This document shows positions 5,637-12,414 of a DNA stretch of 15,648 nt, one piece after another. Within the stretch, counting starts at the first letter, position 1. Each line of letters begins with the position of its first letter. Position numbers and translations under genes: made by a program. This stretch comes from JBBSZK01 sp964428325 (GTDB lineage: Archaea > Nanobdellota > Nanobdellia > Pacearchaeales > GW2011-AR1), in NCBI GenBank assembly GCA_964428325.1, contig CAYRXU010000014.1:1-15648 (forward strand). Direction: 5' to 3'. Below the pieces are notes generated by a model. That model had not been told where the DNA came from. It saw nothing but the letters and a program-made list of their open reading frames with translations, and made no database searches.

Positions 5637-6671
5637 ATGAAGAACGGTTACAAGCACAAGACGGGGATGTTTGGAACTGATGCAGAGATGTATATCGCAA
5701 GTTTGTTCCAGATGGTCAGGAACAAACAAGGTCATCGCCGCCCAGATCTTATTTCTCCTCCAGGTAGATGCGAACCGCGCTTGACAATGGAAGTCAAGTC
5801 AGGCCGAGCAAGTAAGGGGATATTAGTTCGATACCAACTTCATTACGCTATTACCTCTCAGCAGGACTACAAAGAGGAATTTGGAGAGGATCTACCTCCC
5901 GTTGTTGATCCGACTCTTCTACCTGGACTCCCAGCACCAGAAAGACTTCCGCCAACTTCATCTGTCGCTTACTATTACAACGTTGTAGACAGAGACGCAA
6001 GTATAGACTCAGCTATGCTCGACAGACCTTTCGCAACCGTTCAACTACGATATGGAAATCAATGTATCGTGCCTGCGGAGTTTGGATTCTGGGCTTTTGC
6101 AGTCTCAAGACATATGAGGACGGGAGAATCTATGAGTTCCATAAGGGATGATTTACGTAATGAGATGAAGAAGAACGTCTTAGATCAGAGATCAAACTAC
6201 AAGGATAACAAGGACTCTCAATCTTGGCAAGATATTCACGGTCGCGACATCATGGCTCTTTGGCACCGAGACCCTGCCTATACTACCAAGGATGGAAAGA
6301 CACGTGTAAATCTAATGGAAATAAACTATCCTGATCTGCCTAATTTAGATAGGATTAAGATACCCGGACCGAGCGGAACTCAAATATACGTACTAGCTGA
6401 AGCTCAACATAAAGACCTATTTGATGTGCAGCTAAGAGGGATCGTTCAAAGAAGAGTCCCTGTTCTTGATAGGATTATTAATTCACGCTCGCAATCGCGA
6501 GGATTATTAGCTAAGATCTTACCTTCGGAAGCTGGGTCTCTTGTAGAAGCTGAGATAGATGAATCGCATTTTTCTCTTGCGGGTCTCACACCTCTCGAAA
6601 TAAATCGCTTACGCCGTCTTTCCAACTGGCTTGATCGCGGCGAATCAGCTCTGGCATATGCGCCTATCTAG
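5637..6671 (+). CDS. Predicted PD-(D/E)XK superfamily nuclease (344 aa)
   Basis: The first 60 residues carry the layout of the restriction-endonuclease-like fold: E17 in a helix (GTDAEMYIASLF), the R-P36-D37 block ahead of a strand, and E52-V-K54 followed by SG, i.e. PD-x14-E-x-K. In this superfamily these acidic residues bind metal and the lysine aids phosphodiester cleavage. The long remainder (residues 60-344), with WHRDPAY and AEAQHKDLFDVQLRG, is not recognised and may give target recognition or dimerisation. No methyltransferase or helicase lies next to it, so a classical restriction role is not supported. Possible roles are repair, an orphan defence enzyme, or a mobile-element remnant. 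The stop codon is embedded in the promoter of the next gene. Confidence 0.6.
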   Translation: MKNGYKHKTGMFGTDAEMYIASLFQMVRNKQGHRRPDLISPPGRCEPRLTMEVKSGRASKGILVRYQLHYAITSQQDYKEEFGEDLPPVVDPTLLPGLPAPERLPPTSSVAYYYNVVDRDASIDSAMLDRPFATVQLRYGNQCIVPAEFGFWAFAVSRHMRTGESMSSIRDDLRNEMKKNVLDQRSNYKDNKDSQSWQDIHGRDIMALWHRDPAYTTKDGKTRVNLMEINYPDLPNLDRIKIPGPSGTQIYVLAEAQHKDLFDVQLRGIVQRRVPVLDRIINSRSQSRGLLAKILPSEAGSLVEAEIDESHFSLAGLTPLEINRLRRLSNWLDRGESALAYAPI

Positions 6672-6700
6672 AAAACTATAAATAACTAGCTTATGGGAAA
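6665..6700 (+). promoter_or_regulatory. Promoter module, copy A (LamG-SGNH gene)
   Basis: TATAAATA at 6677-6684 starts 29 bases before the ATG at 6706. The surrounding 36 bases match copy B at 8985-9020 in 32 positions, including TATCTAGAAAA upstream and TTAT-GGAAA downstream of the box. The upstream TAG is the stop codon of the nuclease gene. Confidence 0.75.
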
Positions 6701-6705
6701 ATCAA

Positions 6706-8652
6706 ATGAAATCTAAGCCTGGAATGATTTTTGTTTTTCTTATTTTTGTCGCAGTCATTTTACCCTTTGTATCTGCATACTCTCCTACATTTAGCTCTGA
6801 TGTACCTGCGAATGAATCTGTGCTATATACTCCTCTTAAAATAGCTCTTGTTCCTGAAGCTAAGGAAGGTGGTTACGCATTCGCGCAGTACAGCCGAGAT
6901 CTTGAATTGTGGCTCACCTTCGAAGATAATTCGTCTAGCGCATTAGACTCTTCTACATATGGAAGGCACGGAATCTACCGTTCTAACGCAACCCGCTCAA
7001 CAACGCTAGCCAAGACCGGCGCAGGATCACTTTACATTCCTGGCTCTTTCTCGCACCTGCTAATCCCTTCTTCAGTGAATGCTGCTTTCGACCCTATGAA
7101 GGGCTACACCGTTTCCTTCTGGTTTTATCCGGTAGCGAGTAACTCAGGAGGAACCTTCTTGGGTTCAGTTGGCGGGAGCTCATACCAGGGCACTTACTTT
7201 AAAATAGATAATTCCACAACTGGCAGCGGCAACAGACTTTACCAATCCTATGGCGCATACAACACAATAAGAAATGTAGGGTTGAATTATCGAATAAATG
7301 ATTCTCTGACAGGAGGGAGCTGGCACCAACTTACCTTCGTGAACTTTAAAGACTACACGTTGTTGTATATAGATGGTCGGCTCAACGGAGGCAGTGTATT
7401 TCCTAAGGGAGAAAGCTGTAATGCTCTGGCTTGCACGAATCATTCAACCGCCAGTTTTTACATTGGAAGCGTTCAGTCTTTCGGCATGCCCTCCGCAACA
7501 CAGGGATATTTTGACGACATTCTAATTTTCAGTCGTCCCTTGAAAGAGAACGAAGTCAAGAATCTATATGATTACAATGGAAACTTCACGAGCGATGTAT
7601 TTTTTAAGCTTCATTCTCAGATATCGACTCAAGCAATTCTAACAAACTCCTCGGGATATATCAACTCATCTGAACTACGCTCTTTCTTTCCAGCGACCAC
7701 CGAAGCTTACTTCTATCAAACACACCAAAGATTCGAAGCCCATAATGGCCTCTCCAGTTCAGGAGTCTTTACAACTCCTTCTTTCTATTATTCTAATTCC
7801 TCGTCTTTAAACAGCAACGCTCTCTGGCAAGCAAGACTATCCCATCGTGTAAACAACGGTTCATGGATACAACAAGGCCCTCAAATGTACAAGACTTTCA
7901 ACCCAGAAGAATGGAGTGGTGTTTTCGGGGATAGCATAATGGGGCCAGGCGGAACTGGAACGTGGCCGCGTTATCTGGACTTCCATCTTCATTCTTATTT
8001 TTATCCAAATGAAAGTTTGATGAACGGTGTAGGGGGCCACAGATGCTTCCAGGTCTTTGAACAATTCAGGATTTATTCTATCAACAACACGAAGGCAATA
8101 ATAAATTGCGGAGCCAACGATGCAAACGATCCAGCGGTCACGACTGCAATGTCAGTCGCTGCAATCGACTCAATTCTTTCCCTAGCCAATCAGCGTAATA
8201 TCTCAGTATATCTTGTTGGAGTCACGCCCCATGGAAATCCCGCAATCTGCACAAAGATTCAATCAATAAATAATCGTTTCCTCTGGTGGTACACACAGAA
8301 CAACACTAACAACTTCATAAAGGGCTACGCGGATGTTTACAACACTCCTCTAAAGTCAACAACCGACTGCACATTCAACCAGACGTACTTTGTAGACTTC
8401 GTTCATCCCAATGACCTTGGTAATATTATAATTGCTCGCACAGTATGGCAACAGGCATTCAGAGGGATGACTTATGACGGGTGGTACAATGAATTCACTC
8501 CCGTGGCCAGGGGCGTGTATGATTTAAACTGGACTATAACAAGCCCAGAAGGGGATAATGGCTCATATGTGTTCAAGAACGCTTTTTACCTTCCACCCAT
8601 TGCAAAGGTTTCTAACTTTAGCAGGTATCATGCAAATCTGAATGTCTCGTAA
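6706..8652 (+). CDS. Secreted LamG-domain plus SGNH/GDSL hydrolase (648 aa)
   Basis: A signal peptide spans about residues 1-25 (MIFVFLIFVAVILPFVSA). Residues about 60-290 form a concanavalin-like (LamG) module: WLTFEDNSSSALDSSTYGRHG at its start, a VSFWFYP strand, GGSWHQLTFV and a closing YFDDILIFSRPL. Residues about 400-595 carry the SGNH blocks: F-G-D409-S410 (block I nucleophile), NGVGGH (block II Gly), G469-A-N471-D (block III) and D564-F-V-H567 (block V). All catalytic positions are present, so an active esterase, deacetylase or lipase is likely. With its lectin-like domain it probably binds and deacylates surface or extracellular polysaccharide or lipid. There is no C-terminal anchor or sorting tail, so release from the cell is plausible. 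Substrate is unknown. Confidence 0.85.
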   Translation: MKSKPGMIFVFLIFVAVILPFVSAYSPTFSSDVPANESVLYTPLKIALVPEAKEGGYAFAQYSRDLELWLTFEDNSSSALDSSTYGRHGIYRSNATRSTTLAKTGAGSLYIPGSFSHLLIPSSVNAAFDPMKGYTVSFWFYPVASNSGGTFLGSVGGSSYQGTYFKIDNSTTGSGNRLYQSYGAYNTIRNVGLNYRINDSLTGGSWHQLTFVNFKDYTLLYIDGRLNGGSVFPKGESCNALACTNHSTASFYIGSVQSFGMPSATQGYFDDILIFSRPLKENEVKNLYDYNGNFTSDVFFKLHSQISTQAILTNSSGYINSSELRSFFPATTEAYFYQTHQRFEAHNGLSSSGVFTTPSFYYSNSSSLNSNALWQARLSHRVNNGSWIQQGPQMYKTFNPEEWSGVFGDSIMGPGGTGTWPRYLDFHLHSYFYPNESLMNGVGGHRCFQVFEQFRIYSINNTKAIINCGANDANDPAVTTAMSVAAIDSILSLANQRNISVYLVGVTPHGNPAICTKIQSINNRFLWWYTQNNTNNFIKGYADVYNTPLKSTTDCTFNQTYFVDFVHPNDLGNIIIARTVWQQAFRGMTYDGWYNEFTPVARGVYDLNWTITSPEGDNGSYVFKNAFYLPPIAKVSNFSRYHANLNVS

Positions 8653-8692
8653 TGTATTCGGGATATTTTTATCTCTTACTCTATGGCAGAAT

Positions 8693-8815
8693 GCTAGGTT
8701 CCCTGCAACAACTAGCTCTACCTGTCTAGTGAGCTCTTTCATCGTAGTCTAGTGAAGCAGTGCGAACACTGCAATCATGAACATGATCGAATCTATTTTC
8801 CCTCCCTTTCGATTC
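8693..8815. ncRNA. Candidate structured RNA or regulatory repeat cluster
   Basis: Consecutive inverted repeats: GCTAG (8693-8697) with CTAGC (8712-8716); AGCTC (8714-8718) with GAGCT (8731-8735), an alternative pairing; GCAGTG-CGAA-CACTGC (8757-8772), a perfect 6-bp stem with a tetraloop; ATCATG-AA-CATGAT (8774-8787), a perfect dyad; and GAATC (8789-8793) with GATTC (8811-8815). No known RNA family (tRNA, 5S, SRP, RNase P, C/D box) fits. It could equally be operator sites or a terminator of the upstream gene. Confidence 0.3.
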
Positions 8816-8865
8816 TATAAAGCCCCCATATAAAATGCATTGTTATCCCAGCACGCTTATTCTTC

Positions 8866-8964
8866 ATGGGGTTCTGTAGAAGTCTACCTGTAATCGGCTT
8901 AACAAATCCAGAAATACGTCCAGAAACTGTTGATATATTATTACGCTCCAGACTGTCTTTTTAA
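8866..8964 (+). CDS. Candidate 32-aa ORF in the intergenic gap
   Basis: ATG at 8866 opens 32 codons (MGFCRSLPVIGLTNP..., ending LLRSRLSF) about 8 bases after the start site predicted from the TATA-like box at 8829-8835. No similarity is seen and there is no coupling to other genes. A chance ORF or part of an untranslated transcript is as likely. Confidence 0.2.
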   Translation: MGFCRSLPVIGLTNPEIRPETVDILLRSRLSF

Positions 8965-8984
8965 GAATTTAGATTGTCTACTAT

Positions 8985-9020
8985 TATCTAGAAAAATATA
9001 AATAACCAGATTATTGGAAA
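8985..9020 (+). promoter_or_regulatory. Promoter module, copy B (59-aa acidic protein gene)
   Basis: TATAAATA at 8997-9004 begins 29 bases before the ATG at 9026. 32 of 36 bases equal copy A at 6665-6700. This spacing also selects the ATG at 9026 rather than the in-frame TTG at 9014, which lies inside the conserved module. Confidence 0.75.
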
Positions 9021-9025
9021 CACGC

Positions 9026-9205
9026 ATGACCTCCGAATTTGACAAGATAAAACAGGACATAACAGACTTCATTGCACGCATCCAGAGCTGGAACTATGAT
9101 GAGCTTTCAGATGAAGAAGTAGAGGGTGTCCACGATCTAATTGACGACTTGCTTTCAGAACTTGCCGGCGAAACCGAAGACGACGAGTTCGAAGAAGACT
9201 TCTGA
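9026..9205 (+). CDS. Small acidic protein (59 aa)
   Basis: A strongly acidic chain: an amphipathic helical N-half (MTSEFDKIKQDITDFIARIQ), then ELSDEEVEGVHDLIDDLLSEL, then a run of D/E ending EDDEFEEDF. It lacks cysteines and a membrane segment. Such proteins often act as protein-binding or DNA-mimic factors, but nothing here proves that. Its promoter is nearly the same as that of the LamG-SGNH gene, suggesting shared regulation. The unknown 105-aa gene follows after 43 bases. Confidence 0.65.
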   Translation: MTSEFDKIKQDITDFIARIQSWNYDELSDEEVEGVHDLIDDLLSELAGETEDDEFEEDF

Positions 9206-9212
9206 AAACCAC

Positions 9213-9221
9213 CTAAATATT
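9213..9221 (+). promoter_or_regulatory. TATA-like box for the 105-aa gene
   Basis: CTAAATATT starts about 35 bases before the ATG at 9249, which would leave a leader of only a few bases. It lies just after the stop of the acidic-protein gene. Confidence 0.4.
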
Positions 9222-9248
9222 TTTAATGTTGAATTATTTGAAACTTGT

Positions 9249-9566
9249 ATGTTGGCGCGAGAGGACACAAGAGGGATTCTTGAAATAGTTCTAGTTCCCA
9301 ACGACTTCGCCAAACTAAGTCTATCAGAAGGAAGTGTGTTGTGCTCGCTTAACCACGGGGCAAATAATGTCACCGTCAATCGCACAAATTTTTGCACCGA
9401 ATCTCCAGATATTACTCTCCTCGATGGAAATATTTTGGTTGACTTTCCGATACATTATAAAAATCATCACGAGATAGAGCGCATAAGGGAGAAGAGCTAT
9501 CCAATCCTCAATCGCGACCGCACTCCAACAGGAAAATCAGTTAGGTTTTCTTACCAATCTTCTTAA
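9249..9566 (+). CDS. Hypothetical protein (105 aa)
   Basis: The frame is open further upstream into the acidic-protein gene, but the first ATG clear of that gene is at 9249 (MLAREDTRG) and a TATA-like box precedes it. The protein alternates strands and turns (ILEIVLVPNDFAKLSL, NILVDFPIHY) and ends with a basic, polar tail (RTPTGKSVRFSYQSS). It has two cysteines and no membrane segment. Its stop overlaps that of the thermosome gene tail to tail, the two stop codons sharing bases in TTAA (9563-9566). No family recognised. Confidence 0.6.
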   Translation: MLAREDTRGILEIVLVPNDFAKLSLSEGSVLCSLNHGANNVTVNRTNFCTESPDITLLDGNILVDFPIHYKNHHEIERIREKSYPILNRDRTPTGKSVRFSYQSS

Positions 9567-11155
9567 TCCAATCCCTGCATGGGATCGGCTTTTACAGAAT
9601 TTCTTGTTCCCTTTGAAATAAGTACATCATCCACTCGTAAGAGCAACATTGCCACTTCACTTGCTGCTGCAATAGCTTGCGACTTCACTTGCAACGGCTC
9701 GATAATTCCTGCAGCAAACGTGTCTTCAATGCGATCGTGAATCAAATTCAAGCCAGCCCGTATATCTCCTGCTTCATGTCTCTTCTTCAATTCTGTAAGA
9801 ATTTCAATAGGATCCAGTCCAGCGTTTTCAGCAAGCGTTTCAGGAATAGTCTCAAGCGCTCTTGCAAATGCCTCAACACCAAGCTGGTCTCTTCCGCTCA
9901 ATGTGTGAGAATATTCAACAAGTCTCTTCGAAAGCGCTAGCTCAACAGCTCCTCCGCCAGCAACAATCGTTCCATTGCGCAAAGCGGAAGCTACAACCCC
10001 GAGGGCATCGTTAATCGCTCGCTCAGTCTCATCAAGCACTTGAGGTGTACTTGCACACACCATCATGGTAACAGAGCGAGGATGCTTACACTCTCGCACT
10101 TCAATCATCATATCATTTCCATGCTTCATCTCTAGAACGCTACCTGCATACCCGAGCTGCTCAGTCGTAAGCTCATGCACATGCGCAACAATCTTCCCAC
10201 CTGTGGCTCTTGAAAGACGCTCCATTTCAGAGCGAGACACGCGACGCACGGCCATAATGCCCGCCTGCGCTAGATAATACTGGGCGACATCATCGATGCC
10301 TTTTTGGCAGAACACGACTCGCGCTCCAGAAGCAACAATCTTTCCTACAAGCTCTTTCAGGAACAGCTCTTCATTCTCCAGAAAGCTACGCCATTGCTCA
10401 GGGCTTGATACAGACACTTTAGTCTCCATTTCAGGTCCGCGTACTTCAATAGGAAAGTCAAGAAGAGCAATCTTAGCAGCGCTCACATGGCGAGGCATAT
10501 CAACATGTGCAACATTCTTGTCGACAATAACTCCTTCAATCAGGGTACTTGCATCAAGCGCCTTGCCAGACACTTTTGCAATACTGATATCACTCAAATG
10601 CACTTCCCGGCCCTGGGCAACACGCGTGACTGCATTAACAATCAGGTCAGCAAACAAATCCCTATAGTTCTCCGCACCCTTCCCCGTCATCGCAGTCAAT
10701 GCAATCTTGCGCAAGATTTCTCTGTCCTCTGCTCGAACAGCAAGAGCATTCAATATCTCTTGCGTCTTGCGCGCAGCCAAGCGGTATCCTTTGACAATTG
10801 CCGTAGGGTGAATTCTCCTATCAAGCAACTTCTCTGCCTCACTCAACAAGGCACCTGCAAGCATGGCCACAGTAGTTGTTCCATCGCCAACTTCATGTTC
10901 CTGCGTCTTAGCCATATCAACAATCAGTTTAGCAGCAGGATGATCGAGCTCCATCTCCTCAAGGATAGTGGCCCCATCATTCGTGATAGTCACATTACCC
11001 ACGCTATCCACAAGCATCTTATCCATGCCCTTAGGGCCCAAAGTAGTCTTAACAATATCTGCAATAACTCGTGCAGCCAGGATGTTATTCCTCTGCGCTT
11101 CGCGCCCAAGTGTCCGGTTTACATTATCACTTACAACATGACTCTTTTCATTCAT
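9563..11155 (-). CDS. Thermosome subunit (group II chaperonin, 530 aa)
   Basis: An ATP-driven folding chaperone of the cytosol that forms double-ring particles. Signature motifs in order: LGPKGMDKML (residues 39-48), ITNDGATIL (57-65, metal-binding D60) and QEHEVGDGTTT (85-95, D91). Farther on come GGGAVE and, near the end, AENAGLDP and GIIEPLQVKSQAI. Length is normal for the family (about 540). An upstream in-frame ATG exists at 11218, but the added 21 residues are absent from the family and overlap the promoter, so the ATG at 11155 is chosen. The usual Gly/Met-rich tail is missing (it ends MQGLD), and the usual RG(G/S)T before the conserved DE-ER segment reads CAST. Only one subunit gene is seen here; a second may exist elsewhere. 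Confidence 0.95.
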   Translation of the reverse strand: MNEKSHVVSDNVNRTLGREAQRNNILAARVIADIVKTTLGPKGMDKMLVDSVGNVTITNDGATILEEMELDHPAAKLIVDMAKTQEHEVGDGTTTVAMLAGALLSEAEKLLDRRIHPTAIVKGYRLAARKTQEILNALAVRAEDREILRKIALTAMTGKGAENYRDLFADLIVNAVTRVAQGREVHLSDISIAKVSGKALDASTLIEGVIVDKNVAHVDMPRHVSAAKIALLDFPIEVRGPEMETKVSVSSPEQWRSFLENEELFLKELVGKIVASGARVVFCQKGIDDVAQYYLAQAGIMAVRRVSRSEMERLSRATGGKIVAHVHELTTEQLGYAGSVLEMKHGNDMMIEVRECKHPRSVTMMVCASTPQVLDETERAINDALGVVASALRNGTIVAGGGAVELALSKRLVEYSHTLSGRDQLGVEAFARALETIPETLAENAGLDPIEILTELKKRHEAGDIRAGLNLIHDRIEDTFAAGIIEPLQVKSQAIAAASEVAMLLLRVDDVLISKGTRNSVKADPMQGLD

Positions 11156-11183
11156 AAATTTCCATAGACCTATCGTTTTTAAG

Positions 11184-11192
11184 GATTTATAC
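11184..11192 (-). promoter_or_regulatory. TATA box for the thermosome gene
   Basis: Minus-strand TATAAATCC lies about 36 bases upstream of the ATG at 11155, giving a predicted leader of roughly 7 bases. It is 24 bases from the TATA-like box of the divergent CBS gene. Confidence 0.6.
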
Positions 11193-11215
11193 ACTCGCTC
11201 CACTGTCATAATCTT

Positions 11216-11223
11216 CATATACT
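11216..11223 (+). promoter_or_regulatory. TATA-like box for the CBS gene
   Basis: CATATACT starts about 25-27 bases before the ATG at 11243. The gap between the two divergent start codons is only 87 bases. Confidence 0.5.
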
Positions 11224-11242
11224 AACACACACATCGCACACT

Positions 11243-11806
11243 ATGATCCGCAAGGTTGCTGTGGGAGATATCATGACGCGTAACTTCTGTTCTACTCCGC
11301 CGCAGACTAATCTACTTGAGTGCGCTAAGCTTATGGTCAAACATAAGGTCGGCTCTCTCATTATCGCAGATGACAAGCGCCTAGTTGGCATGCTCACCCA
11401 AAAAGACATTCTCTGGGCCATAACGAAGAAGCCTAATCTCGATCTCAAAACAGTCCGCGCGGTAGACATTGCAGCCCGCAAAGTAGCAGTAATCAAGCCC
11501 TCGGCAGATATCGCTGAAGCTTTCCAAAAGATGAAGCGCCTCGGGTTTAGAAGACTTCCTGTCCTTACAAAAGGACAAGTGGTAGGCCTTCTAACACTCA
11601 AAGACATCCTGAATGTAGAACCTGCTTTCTATACCAAGAGCGCTGGCCTCATGGACATCAGAGAAGAAGCAGAAAAGCGGCAGCGGCTCACTGATGCTTC
11701 AGAAGCAGAGACCGAAGGCCTGTGCGACAACTGCGGAGCTCTCTCAGACTTGCTTCCTGTGGGCGGCCAATCGCTCTGTCATGACTGCCGGGACGAGCTA
11801 TTCTGA
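11243..11806 (+). CDS. CBS-pair protein with C-terminal zinc ribbon (187 aa)
   Basis: Two CBS motifs: residues about 8-62 (DIMTRNFCSTPPQTNLLECA ... GMLTQKDILWAI) and 72-127 (VDIAARKVAVIKPSADIAEA ... GLLTLKDILNVEP). CBS pairs bind adenine nucleotides and sense energy state. The C-terminus holds a four-cysteine zinc ribbon, C161-x2-C164 and C179-x2-C182. This combination is widespread in archaea, and its partner is generally unknown. It is divergent from the thermosome with closely packed promoters, so joint stress control is conceivable but unproven. Confidence 0.9.
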   Translation: MIRKVAVGDIMTRNFCSTPPQTNLLECAKLMVKHKVGSLIIADDKRLVGMLTQKDILWAITKKPNLDLKTVRAVDIAARKVAVIKPSADIAEAFQKMKRLGFRRLPVLTKGQVVGLLTLKDILNVEPAFYTKSAGLMDIREEAEKRQRLTDASEAETEGLCDNCGALSDLLPVGGQSLCHDCRDELF

Positions 11807-11826
11807 GAAAATTGCCCGAAGTAATC

Positions 11827-11834
11827 TTTAAATA
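11827..11834 (+). promoter_or_regulatory. TATA box TTTAAATA for the 168-aa gene
   Basis: The box starts 37 bases before the ATG at 11864, implying a short leader of about 8 bases. Confidence 0.65.
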
Positions 11835-11863
11835 CAATCTACGCTCCTTAGCCCTACGGAAAG

Positions 11864-12370
11864 ATGGTGGAAAAAGACAAACTTCTTCTTGAGAAGCTCA
11901 AATATGCTGGCCTTGGAGACTTGAAAGCGACTTACAAGTTTGCACGCGACTGGTTTGTAGAAGAGGGCTTTGGAGTTATAGAGGAAAGCTATGCCGAGAA
12001 GATTAGTGGCAGCGGAAGCAAAGAGTTCGAAATCAAATGGGTCGCCGGCAAGAAGATCACAGACTATTTTAGAATCACTATCAGATTGAAATGGATCGTT
12101 ATTGGCGTGAGTGATGTCGAAGTTGAAATTGATGGCCGAAAGAAAAAGATGAACAAAATCGCAGACCTTACTATGGAAATCCAAGGTGTCTTGGAAAAAG
12201 ATTATTCTGGCAAATGGGAAGGCACAGGCATGCAGAAATTCTTCCAAGAACTCTATCACAAGTATATCATTCCTCAGCGCACTGATGAAAAGGAAGAACA
12301 AACGGTTGAAACCGTCCAGAATTTCAAGGAAGAAATGAAGGCGTTTCTCGAGCTAACTGGACGCAAGTAG
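11864..12370 (+). CDS. Conserved DPANN-type hypothetical protein (168 aa)
   Basis: An N-terminal helix (KLLLEKLKYAGLGDLKATYKF) is followed by RDWFVEEGFGVIEESYAEK, beta strands with a GxxKITDYFRI segment, DVEVEIDGRKKKMNKIADL, and a helical tail (FKEEMKAFLELTGRK). From memory this arrangement is common as an uncharacterised family in Woesearchaeota and relatives; a database check would confirm it. No signal peptide, membrane segment or catalytic motif is seen, so it is probably a soluble cytosolic protein. It has its own promoter and is followed by the surface-protein gene after 44 bases, which also has its own promoter. Confidence 0.75.
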   Translation: MVEKDKLLLEKLKYAGLGDLKATYKFARDWFVEEGFGVIEESYAEKISGSGSKEFEIKWVAGKKITDYFRITIRLKWIVIGVSDVEVEIDGRKKKMNKIADLTMEIQGVLEKDYSGKWEGTGMQKFFQELYHKYIIPQRTDEKEEQTVETVQNFKEEMKAFLELTGRK

Positions 12371-12385
12371 AAGAATACAGATATC

Positions 12386-12393
12386 TTTAAATA
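12386..12393 (+). promoter_or_regulatory. TATA box TTTAAATA for the 455-aa gene
   Basis: It starts 29 bases before the ATG at 12415, exact leaderless spacing. Confidence 0.7.
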
Positions 12394-12414
12394 CAAAACC
12401 GCACATTCCGCGCT

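Larger units (their letters stand above)
8653..9025 (+). other. 373-base gap with inverted repeats, a small ORF candidate and promoter copy B
   Basis: No established gene lies here. The left half holds a T-run (8661-8670) suitable for termination, a 9-base direct repeat GTCTAGTGA (8724-8732 and 8747-8755) and a cluster of inverted repeats. The middle has a TATA-like TATAAAA (8829-8835) before a 32-codon ORF. The right end is the promoter of the next gene. Confidence 0.6.

Noticed and set aside
9141..9248. N-terminal extension of the 105-aa protein from an ATG at 9141
   Set aside because: This would lie inside the acidic-protein gene in another frame; the ATG at 9249 with a TATA-like element just upstream is simpler.
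10487..11167. Long plus-strand open frame (226 codons) opposite the thermosome gene
   Set aside because: It is antisense to a strongly conserved coding sequence, its composition (many S, C, H, N) is that of a shadow frame, and no promoter precedes it. The other plus-strand frames inside 9677-10667 are dismissed for the same reason.
11156..11218. N-terminal 21-residue extension of the thermosome from the ATG at 11218
   Set aside because: The family begins near the chosen start, and the extension would cover the TATA box of the gene and the promoter of the divergent CBS gene.
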